Origin: Muribaculaceae bacterium
GTDB lineage: Bacteria > Bacteroidota > Bacteroidia > Bacteroidales > Muribaculaceae
Length of the DNA: 64,000 bases
Reading direction: 5' to 3'
NCBI GenBank assembly: GCA_023667015.1
Contig: JAMPAX010000003.1
Location: 98,707 to 162,706 of the forward strand
In this document: positions 1 to 10,126 of the stretch, piece after piece
Layout of the letters: each line of letters begins with the position of its first letter
How positions within the stretch are numbered: position 1 is the first letter of the stretch
The notes under the pieces: model-generated
The model's input: only the letters and a program-made list of their open reading frames with translations
Databases searched by the model: none
Told to the model about the DNA's origin: nothing
Translations under genes and position numbers: made by a program

Positions 1-1
1 T

Positions 2-343
2 CGCAACCTATGGGATGCACCGGAGCTGTATATCGCCAACTCCCCGGTGTTCCATGCCAATAGAGTAGAGACACCGCTACTGATAATGCACAACGATGCT
101 GACGGAGCAGTGCCCTGGTACCAAGGAATAGAGATGTTCATGGCTCTACGCAGACTTGGCAAGCCGGTATGGATGTTGCAATACAACGGCGAGGCCCACA
201 ACATCCGACTGCGCAAAAACCGCAAAGACATCACCAAGCGACTCCAGCAATTCTTCGACCACTACCTTATGGGAGACCCGATGCCAAAATGGATGAAAGA
301 AGGGATTCCGGCCGTCAGGAAAGGACAGGAATTCGGATTCTAA
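2..343 (+). CDS. S9 family prolyl oligopeptidase-type peptidase, C-terminal fragment
   Basis: This is the last ~113 codons of a serine peptidase whose start lies left of the window; the frame is open from base 2. It is the C-terminal part of an alpha/beta-hydrolase catalytic domain. The acid of the triad is in HNDADGAVPW and the histidine in NGEAHN, an order and spacing typical of prolyl oligopeptidase/DPP-IV type enzymes, which cleave short peptides in the periplasm of Bacteroidota. The nucleophile serine would be upstream and is not visible. A clear hairpin terminator follows at 404-430. The family call is firm; substrate is unknown. Confidence 0.85.
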   Translation, partial: RNLWDAPELYIANSPVFHANRVETPLLIMHNDADGAVPWYQGIEMFMALRRLGKPVWMLQYNGEAHNIRLRKNRKDITKRLQQFFDHYLMGDPMPKWMKEGIPAVRKGQEFGF

Positions 344-403
344 AGAGCTAAGATATTAGAGCTTATAGATTAGAGATTCTACTTTAGATAACTCATAAAA
401 AGA

Positions 404-430
404 CCCGCTGTGGAACCGCAGCGGGCCTTA
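404..430 (+). terminator. Rho-independent terminator after the S9 peptidase
   Basis: A GC-rich stem pairs CCCGCTG (404-410) with CAGCGGG (419-425), followed by CCTTA. It separates the peptidase from enolase. Confidence 0.7.
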
Positions 431-464
431 ATTGTTATAAAAAATGGGCAAAGGTGCAGAAAAT

Positions 465-496
465 TTTGGCAATGGGCCAAAAAAGTTGTAAATTTG
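465..496 (+). promoter_or_regulatory. Bacteroidota-type promoter of eno
   Basis: TTTG at 465-468 and TAAATTTG at 489-496 are 20 bp apart, matching the Bacteroidota primary sigma factor consensus (-33 TTTG, -7 TAnnTTTG). It leaves a leader of roughly 65 nt before eno. Confidence 0.75.
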
Positions 497-540
497 CAGA
501 TTGAAAAAGCCGCGGCGACAGAACGCGGCGAAACAGGTAG

Positions 541-1857
<1,317 letters not shown>

Positions 1858-1915
1858 GGTTGATAGTTAATAGTTGATGAAAAGCAAGACAACTGATAAA
1901 ATCAGAAAATAGTAT

Positions 1916-1952
1916 AAGCGGTGGCTCTCCAATCGGGAAAGCCACCGCTTTT
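1916..1952 (+). terminator. Rho-independent terminator after eno
   Basis: An 11-bp stem AAGCGGTGGCT (1916-1926) pairs with AGCCACCGCTT (1940-1950), followed by TT. It contains the GTG at 1921, which would otherwise look like a start of the next gene, and so argues against that start. Confidence 0.8.
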
Positions 1953-1971
1953 CGAACTACCACCATTTACC

Positions 1972-2853
1972 ATGAATACCATAACATCAATAATTCGGAA
2001 AAAGGTAGCAATTGCAATAATTCTACTCTCAAGCTTAATAGCCACTCCCCCATCAGTCAATGCACAGACCGAATCACAAACAGCAAAGATAGAGCAACTG
2101 ATGTCACTACCCGGATTATCGGCCGACAATATGCGAGATAACTGCGCCATCATAGCCACGGCACTTATAGGAAGCGGAGAAGACAACTACTATCATACCG
2201 ACAGCATAGCTACCCTGCAGCCAAACTTAGAAGGATTCAACAGGATATCATTTATCTACACAGTAGTTGCATTGGGAAAAGCCTCCACAGCGTCCACCAA
2301 GCCCGGATGGCACGACTTTGAGAGAGCACTGACAGAATACGCATGCCGGCGGGGCGAAGACAACGGCTTTGCTTCATTAATGTGGCATGCCAGCGACTGG
2401 ATTGGAGACAACACCTATCGTGGGAACGTTCGTGAACTGACAGAAGACTTTGCCGGGTCGATAGCCAAGACTAAATCACTCGATTACCTCACCCGCCATA
2501 GAGACTCCTTCGCAGCGCTCAGCGACAGCGCAGTATACGAAAAAGTCAGAATGACCGAAATGGGGTTCCGCACCCACAAGATACCTCTACTTAAGAAAGA
2601 GACAATAACTAAAAAAGAGATTACCGAAACATTACGCGATGGCGACATAATCATCCTGAATCCCCAAGAGGATGGCATCGACATCTACGAGATAGGATTC
2701 ATCACCAACAGGGAAGATGGACCCCACCTTATATATTACTCACCGGAAGAAAAGCAAGTAGTAGAGACAAAGGAACCACTTGCACGCTGGATGAAAGTAA
2801 AGACCAAACACTTCAACGGTTATCGGATCGTGCGGCTTAAGAGCGAGGTTTAA
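1972..2853 (+). CDS. Secreted DUF1460-like (N-acetylmuramoyl-L-alanine amidase-like) protein, nucleophile missing
   Basis: A 293-residue exported protein with a signal peptide (residues 1-32, basic RKK then a hydrophobic run ending VNAQ). The body resembles DUF1460 (PF07313), an NlpC/P60-like fold seen in Bacteroidota. The segment WHASDWIGDN matches the conserved HYxSDWI region and keeps the histidine. The position where the family has FDCxTFVE reads FNRISFIY, so the catalytic Cys is replaced by Arg91. The late part (GDIIILNPQEDG, HLIYYSP) fits the second beta half. The ATG at 1972 is chosen because an upstream GTG (1921) sits inside the eno terminator and a signal peptide begins here. Family assignment is by remembered motifs, so moderate confidence; if right, it is a predicted non-catalytic wall-binding protein. 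Confidence 0.65.
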   Translation: MNTITSIIRKKVAIAIILLSSLIATPPSVNAQTESQTAKIEQLMSLPGLSADNMRDNCAIIATALIGSGEDNYYHTDSIATLQPNLEGFNRISFIYTVVALGKASTASTKPGWHDFERALTEYACRRGEDNGFASLMWHASDWIGDNTYRGNVRELTEDFAGSIAKTKSLDYLTRHRDSFAALSDSAVYEKVRMTEMGFRTHKIPLLKKETITKKEITETLRDGDIIILNPQEDGIDIYEIGFITNREDGPHLIYYSPEEKQVVETKEPLARWMKVKTKHFNGYRIVRLKSEV

Positions 2854-2993
2854 GTTTGGATTGGGGAGATTAGGGAATTTAGGATTTTTTAGGGAAGGAG
2901 GAGCAAAGATTCAGCTATTGAAGGGTTACAGATGGCTGAAGGCGGGTAAAATTGAGAAAAATGCAATTTTTATCACTAATTCTCTCGATAATA

Positions 2994-3025
2994 TTTGGTG
3001 GATTAATTGCAAAATGCTACTTTTG
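2994..3025 (+). promoter_or_regulatory. Promoter of ansA
   Basis: TTTG (2994-2997) and TACTTTTG (3018-3025) with exactly 20 bp between fit the Bacteroidota -33/-7 consensus; the gene starts 40 bp downstream. Confidence 0.75.
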
Positions 3026-3064
3026 TGGTGACAAAAAGAAACTAACCTCTCTAATAACGAAAAG

Positions 3065-4123
3065 ATGTCACTGAGCGACCGTCCTAAAATATTGATAATC
3101 TATACAGGAGGAACAATCGGAATGATTGAGAATCCGAAGACACGTGCCCTGGAGCCCTTCAACTTTGACCATCTGCTAAAGAATGTTCCAAAACTGAAGA
3201 TGCTCAACTTTGACATAGACCATTACTCCTTCTCCGAACCGATAGACTCCTCAGCAATCGATCCCACATGCTGGAGAGACATTGCCAAAGTCATTGAAGA
3301 CAACTACGATGTCTACGACGGCTTTGTTGTACTACATGGGACGGACACAATGGCATACACCTCCTCGGCACTGAGCTTCATGCTGGAGGGGCTTGACAAG
3401 GCAGTCATCATCACCGGCTCACAGCTACCGATTGGTGAGGTGCGCACGGATGGTGAAGAGAATTTGATTACAGCACTTCAGATAGCGGCAGCCAGAGATT
3501 GCCAGGGACATTCCAAGGTAAGAGAGGTAGCAATATTATTTGACAACTACTTATGGCGCGGCAACAGGTCGACCAAGCACAGTGCCGACAACTTCAACGC
3601 CTTCACCTCCAACAACTACCCATATCTTGCGAAAATCGGATTAAAAATATGGTTCAATTGCAAATCCCTCTGGAGAGAAGAGAGTGAAGAAAAGTTCCAC
3701 GTCAGCTACGCGATGAACCCATCAGTGATGTACATGGATCTTTTTCCCGGCATCACTGAGACAACAGTTCGCCACATGCTTTCAACCCCCGACATCAAGG
3801 GAATTGTAATGAAGACCTACGGAGCGGGCAATGGTCCGATTACACCATGGTTTATCAGTGCGATAAAAGACGCTGTAGATCGAGGGTTAGTGATAGTCAA
3901 CGTCACCCAGTGTAGCAACGGCAGCGTCATGCCATCGCTCTACAAGAATGGCCAGGAGCTGGCACAGACAGGCGTCATTTCCGGCAACGATATTACATCA
4001 GAGGCTGCAATAACGAAATTGATGTATCTCTTTGGCAAAGGGTTCGACAGTGGGGAAGTAACCGCAAAAATGAAAGAATCGATACGCGGAGAGATGACGA
4101 TAGACTCCGATGATAACGAATAG
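3065..4123 (+). CDS. ansA: Type I (cytoplasmic) L-asparaginase
   Basis: Hydrolyses L-asparagine to aspartate and ammonia. The 352-residue length and lack of a signal peptide fit the cytosolic type I enzyme. Both catalytic threonine motifs are present: IIYTGGTIGM near the N-terminus (T14, T17) and HGTDTM at 91-96; a C-terminal segment carries NVTQCSNGSV, typical of the family's domain linker. It has its own promoter (2994-3025) and terminator (4127-4149), so it is probably a single-gene unit. Confidence 0.95.
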   Translation: MSLSDRPKILIIYTGGTIGMIENPKTRALEPFNFDHLLKNVPKLKMLNFDIDHYSFSEPIDSSAIDPTCWRDIAKVIEDNYDVYDGFVVLHGTDTMAYTSSALSFMLEGLDKAVIITGSQLPIGEVRTDGEENLITALQIAAARDCQGHSKVREVAILFDNYLWRGNRSTKHSADNFNAFTSNNYPYLAKIGLKIWFNCKSLWREESEEKFHVSYAMNPSVMYMDLFPGITETTVRHMLSTPDIKGIVMKTYGAGNGPITPWFISAIKDAVDRGLVIVNVTQCSNGSVMPSLYKNGQELAQTGVISGNDITSEAAITKLMYLFGKGFDSGEVTAKMKESIRGEMTIDSDDNE

Positions 4124-4126
4124 TAA

Positions 4127-4149
4127 AAGCCTCCTTCTCGGAGGCTTTT
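4127..4149 (+). terminator. Terminator after ansA
   Basis: AAGCCTCC (4127-4134) pairs with GGAGGCTT (4140-4147) around a 5-nt loop, then TTCAATTTTT. Confidence 0.8.
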
Positions 4150-4160
4150 CAATTTTTCGG

Positions 4161-4212
4161 CTTAAGGAATTTAAGGAGCTTAAGGAACTTAAGGAATAAG
4201 GAATTCAAGGAG
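4161..4212. repeat. Degenerate ~10-bp tandem repeat (TTAAGGAA-like)
   Basis: Five imperfect copies of a unit like TTAAGGAATT run between the ansA terminator and the 3' end of the convergent helicase gene. Similar AAGGAATT-type tracts occur at 2872-2892, 37040-37070 and 52241-52260. Confidence 0.7.
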
Positions 4213-4220
4213 ATTTGGGG

Positions 4221-5642
4221 TTAGACTTTAGGGATGGGGGGATTTATTATGAAGACTTTTTCTGTGGAGCGAGTTATGGCTGTGTAGAGCCAGCGATAGA
4301 ATTCAGAATTCATGGCATCAGCGGGTATGCCTCCCATGTCGATATATACATGGCGCCACTGGCCGCCCTGAGCCTTATGGCAGGTCACACAATAAGCGTA
4401 CTTAGCTTGCAAGGCATTATAAAATGGATCCTTCTGAGCTGCCACGTAGCGCATAGAAAAATCCCCTTCCTGCTCAGCGAGAACAACGTTATAGAACCTA
4501 CCCATCTCCTCACGCGAGAGTGACGGACCTTCCGACATCAGGCTTTTGAGCATAATTTTGGCACCAATACGCAGATTGTCAGAGGGGAGATAGAGCTCCA
4601 CATCGCAGAAATTGAAGCCGTAGACCCTCTCTGTATGTCCAATCCATTCTACCACAGCTATATCACCATTTGCAATAAACGACCTAAGCTTATTCGTTTT
4701 ACTCCAAAAATAGTCATTGCGAGAGATAACAATACGCTCCCCCCGCACCAGTGGATCTTCAGCCATCATGACCATATTTCGAACCGCCTGATTATAGTTA
4801 TTGGCACGCGCGTTTGAGCGAGTGATGAGAATTGTTTCCTCCACTCCTACAGAGCTCCACGAGTCAGACAGGAAATCAGAGAGATCAGCAGAAGAGACGG
4901 CTTGAATGTCTGCAAATCCCTTAAGTTCTAAATTTAGAGGCAAGGTAATGTCATCATCACGTTGCCACATTTCAGTTATGCGATGTCTCACGAGAGTTGC
5001 ATTATGAAGCACACCGCTATGTTGCCCTTGTCTGACCGGATTTTCAAGATTAAAGACCAAAGGATTAAAGCCTAAAGAGCGGAGTCTGTCGGGATTCATA
5101 GCCGGAGAGTCCGACTGGCCCACGGGAGGGAGCTGGGCATTGTCGCCCATAAGAATGACACCGCAACCGGGAGCGGCATAAACATGGCGCAACAGCTGAG
5201 AGAGGAGAGAATGAGGAGCATCCGTGCAATCAGTAATTAGCGAAGCCTCATCGATGATAAAAATAGTATCGGCCTGAGTGTTTGGAGTAAGGAAAATTTG
5301 AGCGTTAGGTTCGTTGGAGAGTGGGCGAAAGATACGTTTATGGATCGTAGACGCTTTACCACCGGAGAAAGAAGCAGCTACTTTAGCTGCTCGACCTGTA
5401 GGGGCGAGGATAACAGAATGGATAGAAGCGACCTCCAGCGCCTTTATAAAAGCTCCGATAAGAGAGGTTTTACCGGTACCGGCGTAACCATTAAGGATAA
5501 AAATATCAGCCGGCTCCCTGGCACCCGCATATGTAGCGAGCACCGAAAGGAGCCGGAGCTGGTCATCGTTGGGAAGATACGGCAGTCTTACTACCGTATC
5601 GTCGATTAGTTTTTGAATTTGGGGTCGTGTAAGAGAAGCCAT
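4221..5642 (-). CDS. RecD/Dda-like superfamily 1 DNA helicase
   Basis: A 473-residue ATP-dependent helicase. Walker A is GYAGTGKT (residues 52-59), Walker B IFIIDEAS, followed by a motif with [11 protein letters not shown] (motif III type). The C-terminal UvrD_C_2-like part has THKAQGGQW and [11 protein letters not shown] (motifs V and VI). It is shorter than RecD of RecBCD and lacks an obvious N-terminal accessory domain, so it resembles Dda/RecD2-type or Pif1-like helicases. Its start overlaps the 3' end of asd by 37 bp, so the two are co-transcribed. Exact cellular role is unknown. Confidence 0.88.
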   Translation of the reverse strand: MASLTRPQIQKLIDDTVVRLPYLPNDDQLRLLSVLATYAGAREPADIFILNGYAGTGKTSLIGAFIKALEVASIHSVILAPTGRAAKVAASFSGGKASTIHKRIFRPLSNEPNAQIFLTPNTQADTIFIIDEASLITDCTDAPHSLLSQLLRHVYAAPGCGVILMGDNAQLPPVGQSDSPAMNPDRLRSLGFNPLVFNLENPVRQGQHSGVLHNATLVRHRITEMWQRDDDITLPLNLELKGFADIQAVSSADLSDFLSDSWSSVGVEETILITRSNARANNYNQAVRNMVMMAEDPLVRGERIVISRNDYFWSKTNKLRSFIANGDIAVVEWIGHTERVYGFNFCDVELYLPSDNLRIGAKIMLKSLMSEGPSLSREEMGRFYNVVLAEQEGDFSMRYVAAQKDPFYNALQAKYAYCVTCHKAQGGQWRHVYIDMGGIPADAMNSEFYRWLYTAITRSTEKVFIINPPIPKV

Positions 5643-6625
5643 TGGGCGATCTGTACAGCATTAAGGGCAGCGCCCTTCTTGATTTGGTCGGCCGAGGTCC
5701 AGAAAGTGATGCCACAATCGTCGGATATATCCTTGCGGATGCGACCTACGAATACCGGATCAGTACCGGCAGCATCAAGAGGCATGGGGTAAACCTTATC
5801 AGCCGGAGAATCCTTAACAACAAGGCCCGGAGCATTCTGCATAGCCTTCCTTACCTCATCGACACTCAGAGGGGACTCAGTTTCCACCCAAATAGACTCA
5901 CTATGGGCACGAAGCACTGGCACGCGCACGCAAGTGGCAGAGACCCGGATATCCGGAGAATGCATGATTTTGCGAGTCTCGTGGAACATCTTCATCTCCT
6001 CCTTAGTATAGTCGTTATCTTGGAAAACGTCGATATGAGGGATAACATTATAGGCGAGCTGATAAGCAAACTTTTCGATAGTAGGAGGTTCATTGTCAGA
6101 AATTTGTCGGAACTGCTCAACGAGTTCATCCATAGCAGAGGCACCGGCACCGGAGGCCGACTGATAAGTGGCCACGCGCACGCGTCGTATTGGAGATAGC
6201 TGATGGATAGGATTTAGCGCCACCACCATCTGGATGGTAGTACAGTTGGGATTACCGATAATATTACGTGGGCGACAGAGAGCATCAGCGCCATTGACTT
6301 CAGGGACAACTAAGGGAACATCCTCGTCCATACGGAAAGCAGAGGAATTGTCGATCATCAGAGCACCATGGCGGGTGATAACATCTGCATATTTCTTAGA
6401 AGTACCGGCACCGGCAGAAGTAAATGTTATATCCACACCTGAGAAATCCGACTCCTCAGAGAGGAGTTCGACAGTGATAGGTTTACCTTTAAAATCGATA
6501 GTAGAACCGGCGCTACGAGGGGAGCCGAAGAGTCTGAGGGAAGAGACCGGAAAATTCTGTTCGTCAAGGACTCTCAGAAATTCGTGGCCCACGGCACCAC
6601 TTGCGCCAACAATTGCGATATTCAT
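5606..6625 (-). CDS. asd: Aspartate-semialdehyde dehydrogenase
   Basis: Reduces aspartyl phosphate to aspartate semialdehyde with NADPH, the branch point to lysine/diaminopimelate, threonine and methionine. The 339 residues match the family. The NADP-binding glycine loop GASGAVG is at 7-13 and the catalytic cysteine is in NPNCTT (C128); the segment [13 protein letters not shown] is a family signature. It is followed by the helicase gene with overlap. Upstream, the strong hairpin at 6649-6696 separates it from fabD, so its own promoter must lie in or near the 6626-6705 spacer; no clean TAnnTTTG was found there. Confidence 0.96.
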   Translation of the reverse strand: MNIAIVGASGAVGHEFLRVLDEQNFPVSSLRLFGSPRSAGSTIDFKGKPITVELLSEESDFSGVDITFTSAGAGTSKKYADVITRHGALMIDNSSAFRMDEDVPLVVPEVNGADALCRPRNIIGNPNCTTIQMVVALNPIHQLSPIRRVRVATYQSASGAGASAMDELVEQFRQISDNEPPTIEKFAYQLAYNVIPHIDVFQDNDYTKEEMKMFHETRKIMHSPDIRVSATCVRVPVLRAHSESIWVETESPLSVDEVRKAMQNAPGLVVKDSPADKVYPMPLDAAGTDPVFVGRIRKDISDDCGITFWTSADQIKKGAALNAVQIAQWLLLHDPKFKN

Positions 6626-6648
6626 AGTAGATTTTACCCGTAAAAACG

Positions 6649-6696
6649 AAGCTACTGTTTGATAATACGAATAGTCATAATATCAAACAGTAGCTT
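6649..6696 (-). terminator. Terminator after fabD
   Basis: A perfect 16-bp inverted repeat (6649-6664 with 6681-6696, core GCTACTGTTTGATA) lies 10 bp past the fabD stop. On the minus strand it is followed by CGTTTTT, a good U-tract. Confidence 0.85.
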
Positions 6697-6705
6697 ATAA
6701 GATTA

Positions 6706-7584
6706 TTACTGCATTCCGGAAGTGGCTACGGAACGATTGATTTTTTTGACAAGACCCTGGAGGACATTGCCCGGACCGAGTTCGACAAACTCATCGGCAC
6801 CATCAGCGACCATAGCCTCGACATCCTGAGTCCAACGTACGGGAGCCGTCAGCTGCTTGATGAGATTAGCCTTAATCTCTTCGGGATCGGTATGGGGTTT
6901 GCCGTCAACATTTTGGTAGACGGGGCAAACGGGAGTCTCAAACTTTGCAGCCTTGATAGCCTCCTCGAGTTCCTCCTGAGCAGGCATCATTAGGGGGCTA
7001 TGGAAAGCACCGCCCACTTTGAGCTTCAGAGCTCTTTTAGCACCAGCCTCTTTGAGCTTCTCGCAGGCCTCATCGATGGACTCGATTTCGCCGGAGATAA
7101 CGAGTTGACCGGGGCAATTATAGTTAGCGGGAGCTACTATACCATCTACAGAAGCGCAGATTTCCTCCACCTTTTCATCGGGGAGAGCGATGACAGCAGC
7201 CATAGTAGAGGGCTTAGCCTCACATGCCTTCTGCATAGCATGAGCACGTTTTGAGACGAGCTTAAGGCCCTCTTCAAAGCTGAGAGCTCCGGCAGCTACC
7301 AGAGCTGAGAACTCACCGAGACTATGTCCGGCAACCATATCGGGTTTAAACTCATCGCCGAGAGACTTAGCGAGAAGGACGCTATGCAAGAAGATAGCGG
7401 GTTGAGTCACCTTAGTCTGACGGAGGTCTTCCTCAGTACCATTAAACATAAGGTCGGTAATACGGAAGCCGAGAATATCATTGGCTTTTTCGAAAAGGTC
7501 ATGAGCTACGGGGTTATTGTCATAAAGATCCTTACCCATGCCCACAAATTGGGCGCCCTGACCGGGGAAAACATAAGCTTTCAT
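6706..7584 (-). CDS. fabD: Malonyl-CoA:ACP transacylase
   Basis: Loads malonyl groups from CoA onto acyl carrier protein for fatty acid synthesis. The protein (292 residues) begins MKAYVFPGQGAQ, the standard N-terminus, so the ATG at 7584 is preferred over one 24 bp upstream. The catalytic serine is in GHSLGE (S88) and the histidine in GGAFHSP (H195); the glutamine of FPGQGAQ forms the oxyanion hole. Intact and typical. A strong terminator follows at 6649-6696. Confidence 0.97.
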   Translation of the reverse strand: MKAYVFPGQGAQFVGMGKDLYDNNPVAHDLFEKANDILGFRITDLMFNGTEEDLRQTKVTQPAIFLHSVLLAKSLGDEFKPDMVAGHSLGEFSALVAAGALSFEEGLKLVSKRAHAMQKACEAKPSTMAAVIALPDEKVEEICASVDGIVAPANYNCPGQLVISGEIESIDEACEKLKEAGAKRALKLKVGGAFHSPLMMPAQEELEEAIKAAKFETPVCPVYQNVDGKPHTDPEEIKANLIKQLTAPVRWTQDVEAMVADGADEFVELGPGNVLQGLVKKINRSVATSGMQ

Positions 7585-7610
7585 AACTATCAAATGTTGA
7601 AATTTCAACT

Positions 7611-7631
7611 GCGAAATTAATAAAATTTCGC
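7611..7631. promoter_or_regulatory. Inverted repeat upstream of fabD
   Basis: GCGAAATT and AATTTCGC flank a 5-bp AT spacer, 27 bp in front of the fabD start. It could be an operator or a short leader hairpin; there is no direct evidence for either. Confidence 0.4.
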
Positions 7632-7714
7632 AAATCTCACAAATGAATTAGCAATCAATTCATTATACTACCTTTCATTAAGAAATCAGGAATTACAACT
7701 GACATTCCCGGTTA

Positions 7715-10012
7715 TTATCGAGCAGCGGGGCGTAAATTTATTCTGTCGATTAGGACATGGTTTGTAGATAGATTCATATTCTCATCCTCCGGAAGGTAGA
7801 CAACACCTAAGGTATGGGTACCCCTTTCGAGGGGGAGGACGACATTATTAGACATCCCCCAGTCGTACCAGTTGCCAACGCCGCGCTGAGGCATGACTAT
7901 CGTTGCAGCCTTATTGCCGTCGAGGGTAAGGGTACGGATAGCAGCCTTATTCTCTGTATTGACAGGACCATTACCATTAGCATACCTCAGAGAGATGCTA
8001 TACCATCCATCTTGAGGGATATCCACAGTCACCTCTGCCGGTTTGGAAGAATGGTCAAGCTCTACAAAACCATCGCCTGAGAAGCCGGTGATGGGACTGA
8101 TGGGCATATAGCTAACCTCAGGCGACTCAATAATAGCTTTTTCCGCCGGGAACTGAATAAGACGGGTAGGGATATTGGAGCGTGGTTCGGAGGCGAAAGA
8201 AGGGATACCATCGGAGTTGACACCTATGATCTGCCATTCACCGTAGGATGTAGCCGGCCAGGAAGTTTCTCGAGTCTCACCAACTACTACGCCATTCTTA
8301 AGCACCTGATACTTCGCGATATATTCAATAGGATTCCAATTCAGAAGATTTAGAAACGGACCCGAATCGCCTGCGAGAGAAGGATTAGATCCGAACCAAG
8401 CAGTAGGAGTAAGAGGAGCCTTTTGATTGGGCTGATGATTGACCTGCATTGCCGGAATAGGCTGATTATCCATATCAACAACGATGTTGCAGACACCCCT
8501 AATCTTCTTAGCCGGAATTACCTCGCCCGGTTTGAGAGGCTTACCATTTAGGGTAATCGACTTCACCTTAGCGCCGAAGCCATTGACAGTAAGGTTGAGT
8601 GTAGCTCCTCGATAAGAGATATTCTCAAGAGAACGTGAGCCGTCAAAAGGTTTAGGCACGAAAGGCGTAATCAACAGGCCATCCGGCTGGTAATGAATAC
8701 CGAAGAGCACCTTGGTTGTAAGAGCGATATTACCGGCGAGACACCATAACATATTTGAAGAATTCAGCTCAGTGAAGATATCACCATTATCAAGATTAAA
8801 ATTCTCCTTATTTGTAGTAAAGAGCGCGGCCGGGCGGAACACAGAGCCAATTCCCTCGAGGACGCCCTGTTCATTACCGGCCTTAGCCTGGGCTATAGTC
8901 CAATAAGCGCCAACCCAAGGCCATAGGGCATTATTATGGTAGCTCGGCATATCGGGAATTTGGGGATAGAAAATAGCCGGACCGAAAGGAGTATGGGGAT
9001 TGCTTTGAGCAATTGTCTTCTGCTTGTCGGCCGGAGCGACATCATAAATAATAGACAAAGCCTCACCGAGAGTTTCAGCTCGCGGGTTAAGGATTAAATT
9101 ATCACGACCATAGGTATACATACCATAATAACCCTTATCAGGCATCCAGAAAATCTTATCGATATTAGCAGCCAGAGTCTTAGAGCGAGCCTCAAACTTA
9201 TCAGCCTCCTTCTTATAGCCGAGAATACGAGCCATATCAGCTACAGCTTGCAGGGAAGCAGCATACATCACATTAGTACCCATAGCTTCACTCTGAGAAA
9301 TATCTACAGTTTGCATCCACTTGGGATAACTTTGCTCACGCCAGTCGATGAAAGAGGTCTCCCCTTTCACGAGCCCTCTGGGACTCATCACCGTAGACTC
9401 ATCCTTAGCCAACGAGCGAACAGCGATGGGATAGACCTTGCGGAGCCATTCCTTATCTCCGGTCACTTTATAAATCTCATAAGCTGCGAGTACCCACACC
9501 ATTCTGTCGGTAGATATAGGCCAAGCACCGCCTGAGCCTGTATCCTGAATAATCTGCCCCTCGGCATTCACCTTCTTCATCAGAGAAATCATAGACGCTT
9601 CAGGCTGAAGGGCAGCCATCGAGAGAATGATAGAGTAAGATACATCGCGAGTCCAGACACCGCTCCATTCCTTACCGGTACGTAGCGTAGTATCGGGTTC
9701 CACAGCATTGACCATCTCATCGAGAGCCATATTGAAGACGGCCTGATGGAGGGTATTATCGGAGGATAGTTTCGGATAAGCAGTAAGATCATTCTTGCGA
9801 GTCCATTTTTGCGAAACAGGCATAAAATATCCGGGACGACCCTTATAGGTAGAAACGAGCTCGTAGGGATTAGGAGCCCACGCCTTGAATTCATTCTGAA
9901 AGATAGTATCACCCTGCCAGCGATAAGCATCGGTAGAGACGATCACCGACGACTGCGCACCGACCGATAAAGCCGGAGTCAGAGCAAGAGCCGAAGTAAT
10001 TAGGAATTTCAT
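7715..10012 (-). CDS. Secreted six-hairpin (alpha/alpha)6 glycosidase with C-terminal jelly-roll module
   Basis: A 765-residue exported enzyme with signal peptide MKFLITSALALTPALSVGAQ. Residues ~60-450 look like an (alpha/alpha)6-barrel of the glycogen-debranching/MGH1-like group, with GVWTRDVSYS, GGAWPISTDR, FIDWRE and HNNALWPWVGAYW, and acidic residues suited to catalysis. A beta domain follows (~450-500). The last ~120 residues, from GDGFVELDHSS to the C-terminus, resemble a CBM6/CBM35-like jelly roll. Substrate is not predictable from sequence; an alpha-glucoside is possible. No SusC/D pair is adjacent. The start is at 10012 or two codons earlier. Confidence 0.75.
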   Translation of the reverse strand: MKFLITSALALTPALSVGAQSSVIVSTDAYRWQGDTIFQNEFKAWAPNPYELVSTYKGRPGYFMPVSQKWTRKNDLTAYPKLSSDNTLHQAVFNMALDEMVNAVEPDTTLRTGKEWSGVWTRDVSYSIILSMAALQPEASMISLMKKVNAEGQIIQDTGSGGAWPISTDRMVWVLAAYEIYKVTGDKEWLRKVYPIAVRSLAKDESTVMSPRGLVKGETSFIDWREQSYPKWMQTVDISQSEAMGTNVMYAASLQAVADMARILGYKKEADKFEARSKTLAANIDKIFWMPDKGYYGMYTYGRDNLILNPRAETLGEALSIIYDVAPADKQKTIAQSNPHTPFGPAIFYPQIPDMPSYHNNALWPWVGAYWTIAQAKAGNEQGVLEGIGSVFRPAALFTTNKENFNLDNGDIFTELNSSNMLWCLAGNIALTTKVLFGIHYQPDGLLITPFVPKPFDGSRSLENISYRGATLNLTVNGFGAKVKSITLNGKPLKPGEVIPAKKIRGVCNIVVDMDNQPIPAMQVNHQPNQKAPLTPTAWFGSNPSLAGDSGPFLNLLNWNPIEYIAKYQVLKNGVVVGETRETSWPATSYGEWQIIGVNSDGIPSFASEPRSNIPTRLIQFPAEKAIIESPEVSYMPISPITGFSGDGFVELDHSSKPAEVTVDIPQDGWYSISLRYANGNGPVNTENKAAIRTLTLDGNKAATIVMPQRGVGNWYDWGMSNNVVLPLERGTHTLGVVYLPEDENMNLSTNHVLIDRINLRPAAR

Positions 10013-10030
10013 AGTCAAGCGATTAATAAT

Positions 10031-10063
10031 TTATAAGATTTATAATTCTTATAAGATTTATAA
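10031..10063. repeat. Direct repeat TTATAAGATTTATAA x2 upstream of the glycosidase
   Basis: Two perfect 15-bp copies (10031-10045, 10049-10063) are separated by TTC, an 18-bp period. Each copy is itself flanked by TTATAA palindromes. It lies 19-51 bp upstream of the minus-strand start at 10012, where a promoter or operator would be. Confidence 0.6.
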
Positions 10064-10071
10064 AATTGAAA

Positions 10072-10104
10072 AATCCCCGGCGGGATGAGATTCCGCCGGG
10101 GATT
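10072..10104 (-). terminator. Terminator after the OPT transporter
   Basis: AATCCCCGGCGG pairs with CCGCCGGGGATT; on the minus strand the stem ends in GGGGATTTTTC. Confidence 0.85.
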
Positions 10105-10126
10105 ATATCCGGGAAAACGGCGAATA

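Noticed and set aside
1921..1971. GTG at 1921 as start of the DUF1460-like protein
   Set aside because: It lies in the stem of the eno terminator, and the signal peptide begins at the ATG at 1972.
5642..6199. Open frame of 185 codons on the plus strand within asd
   Set aside because: It is a shadow of asd, which has all catalytic motifs on the minus strand.
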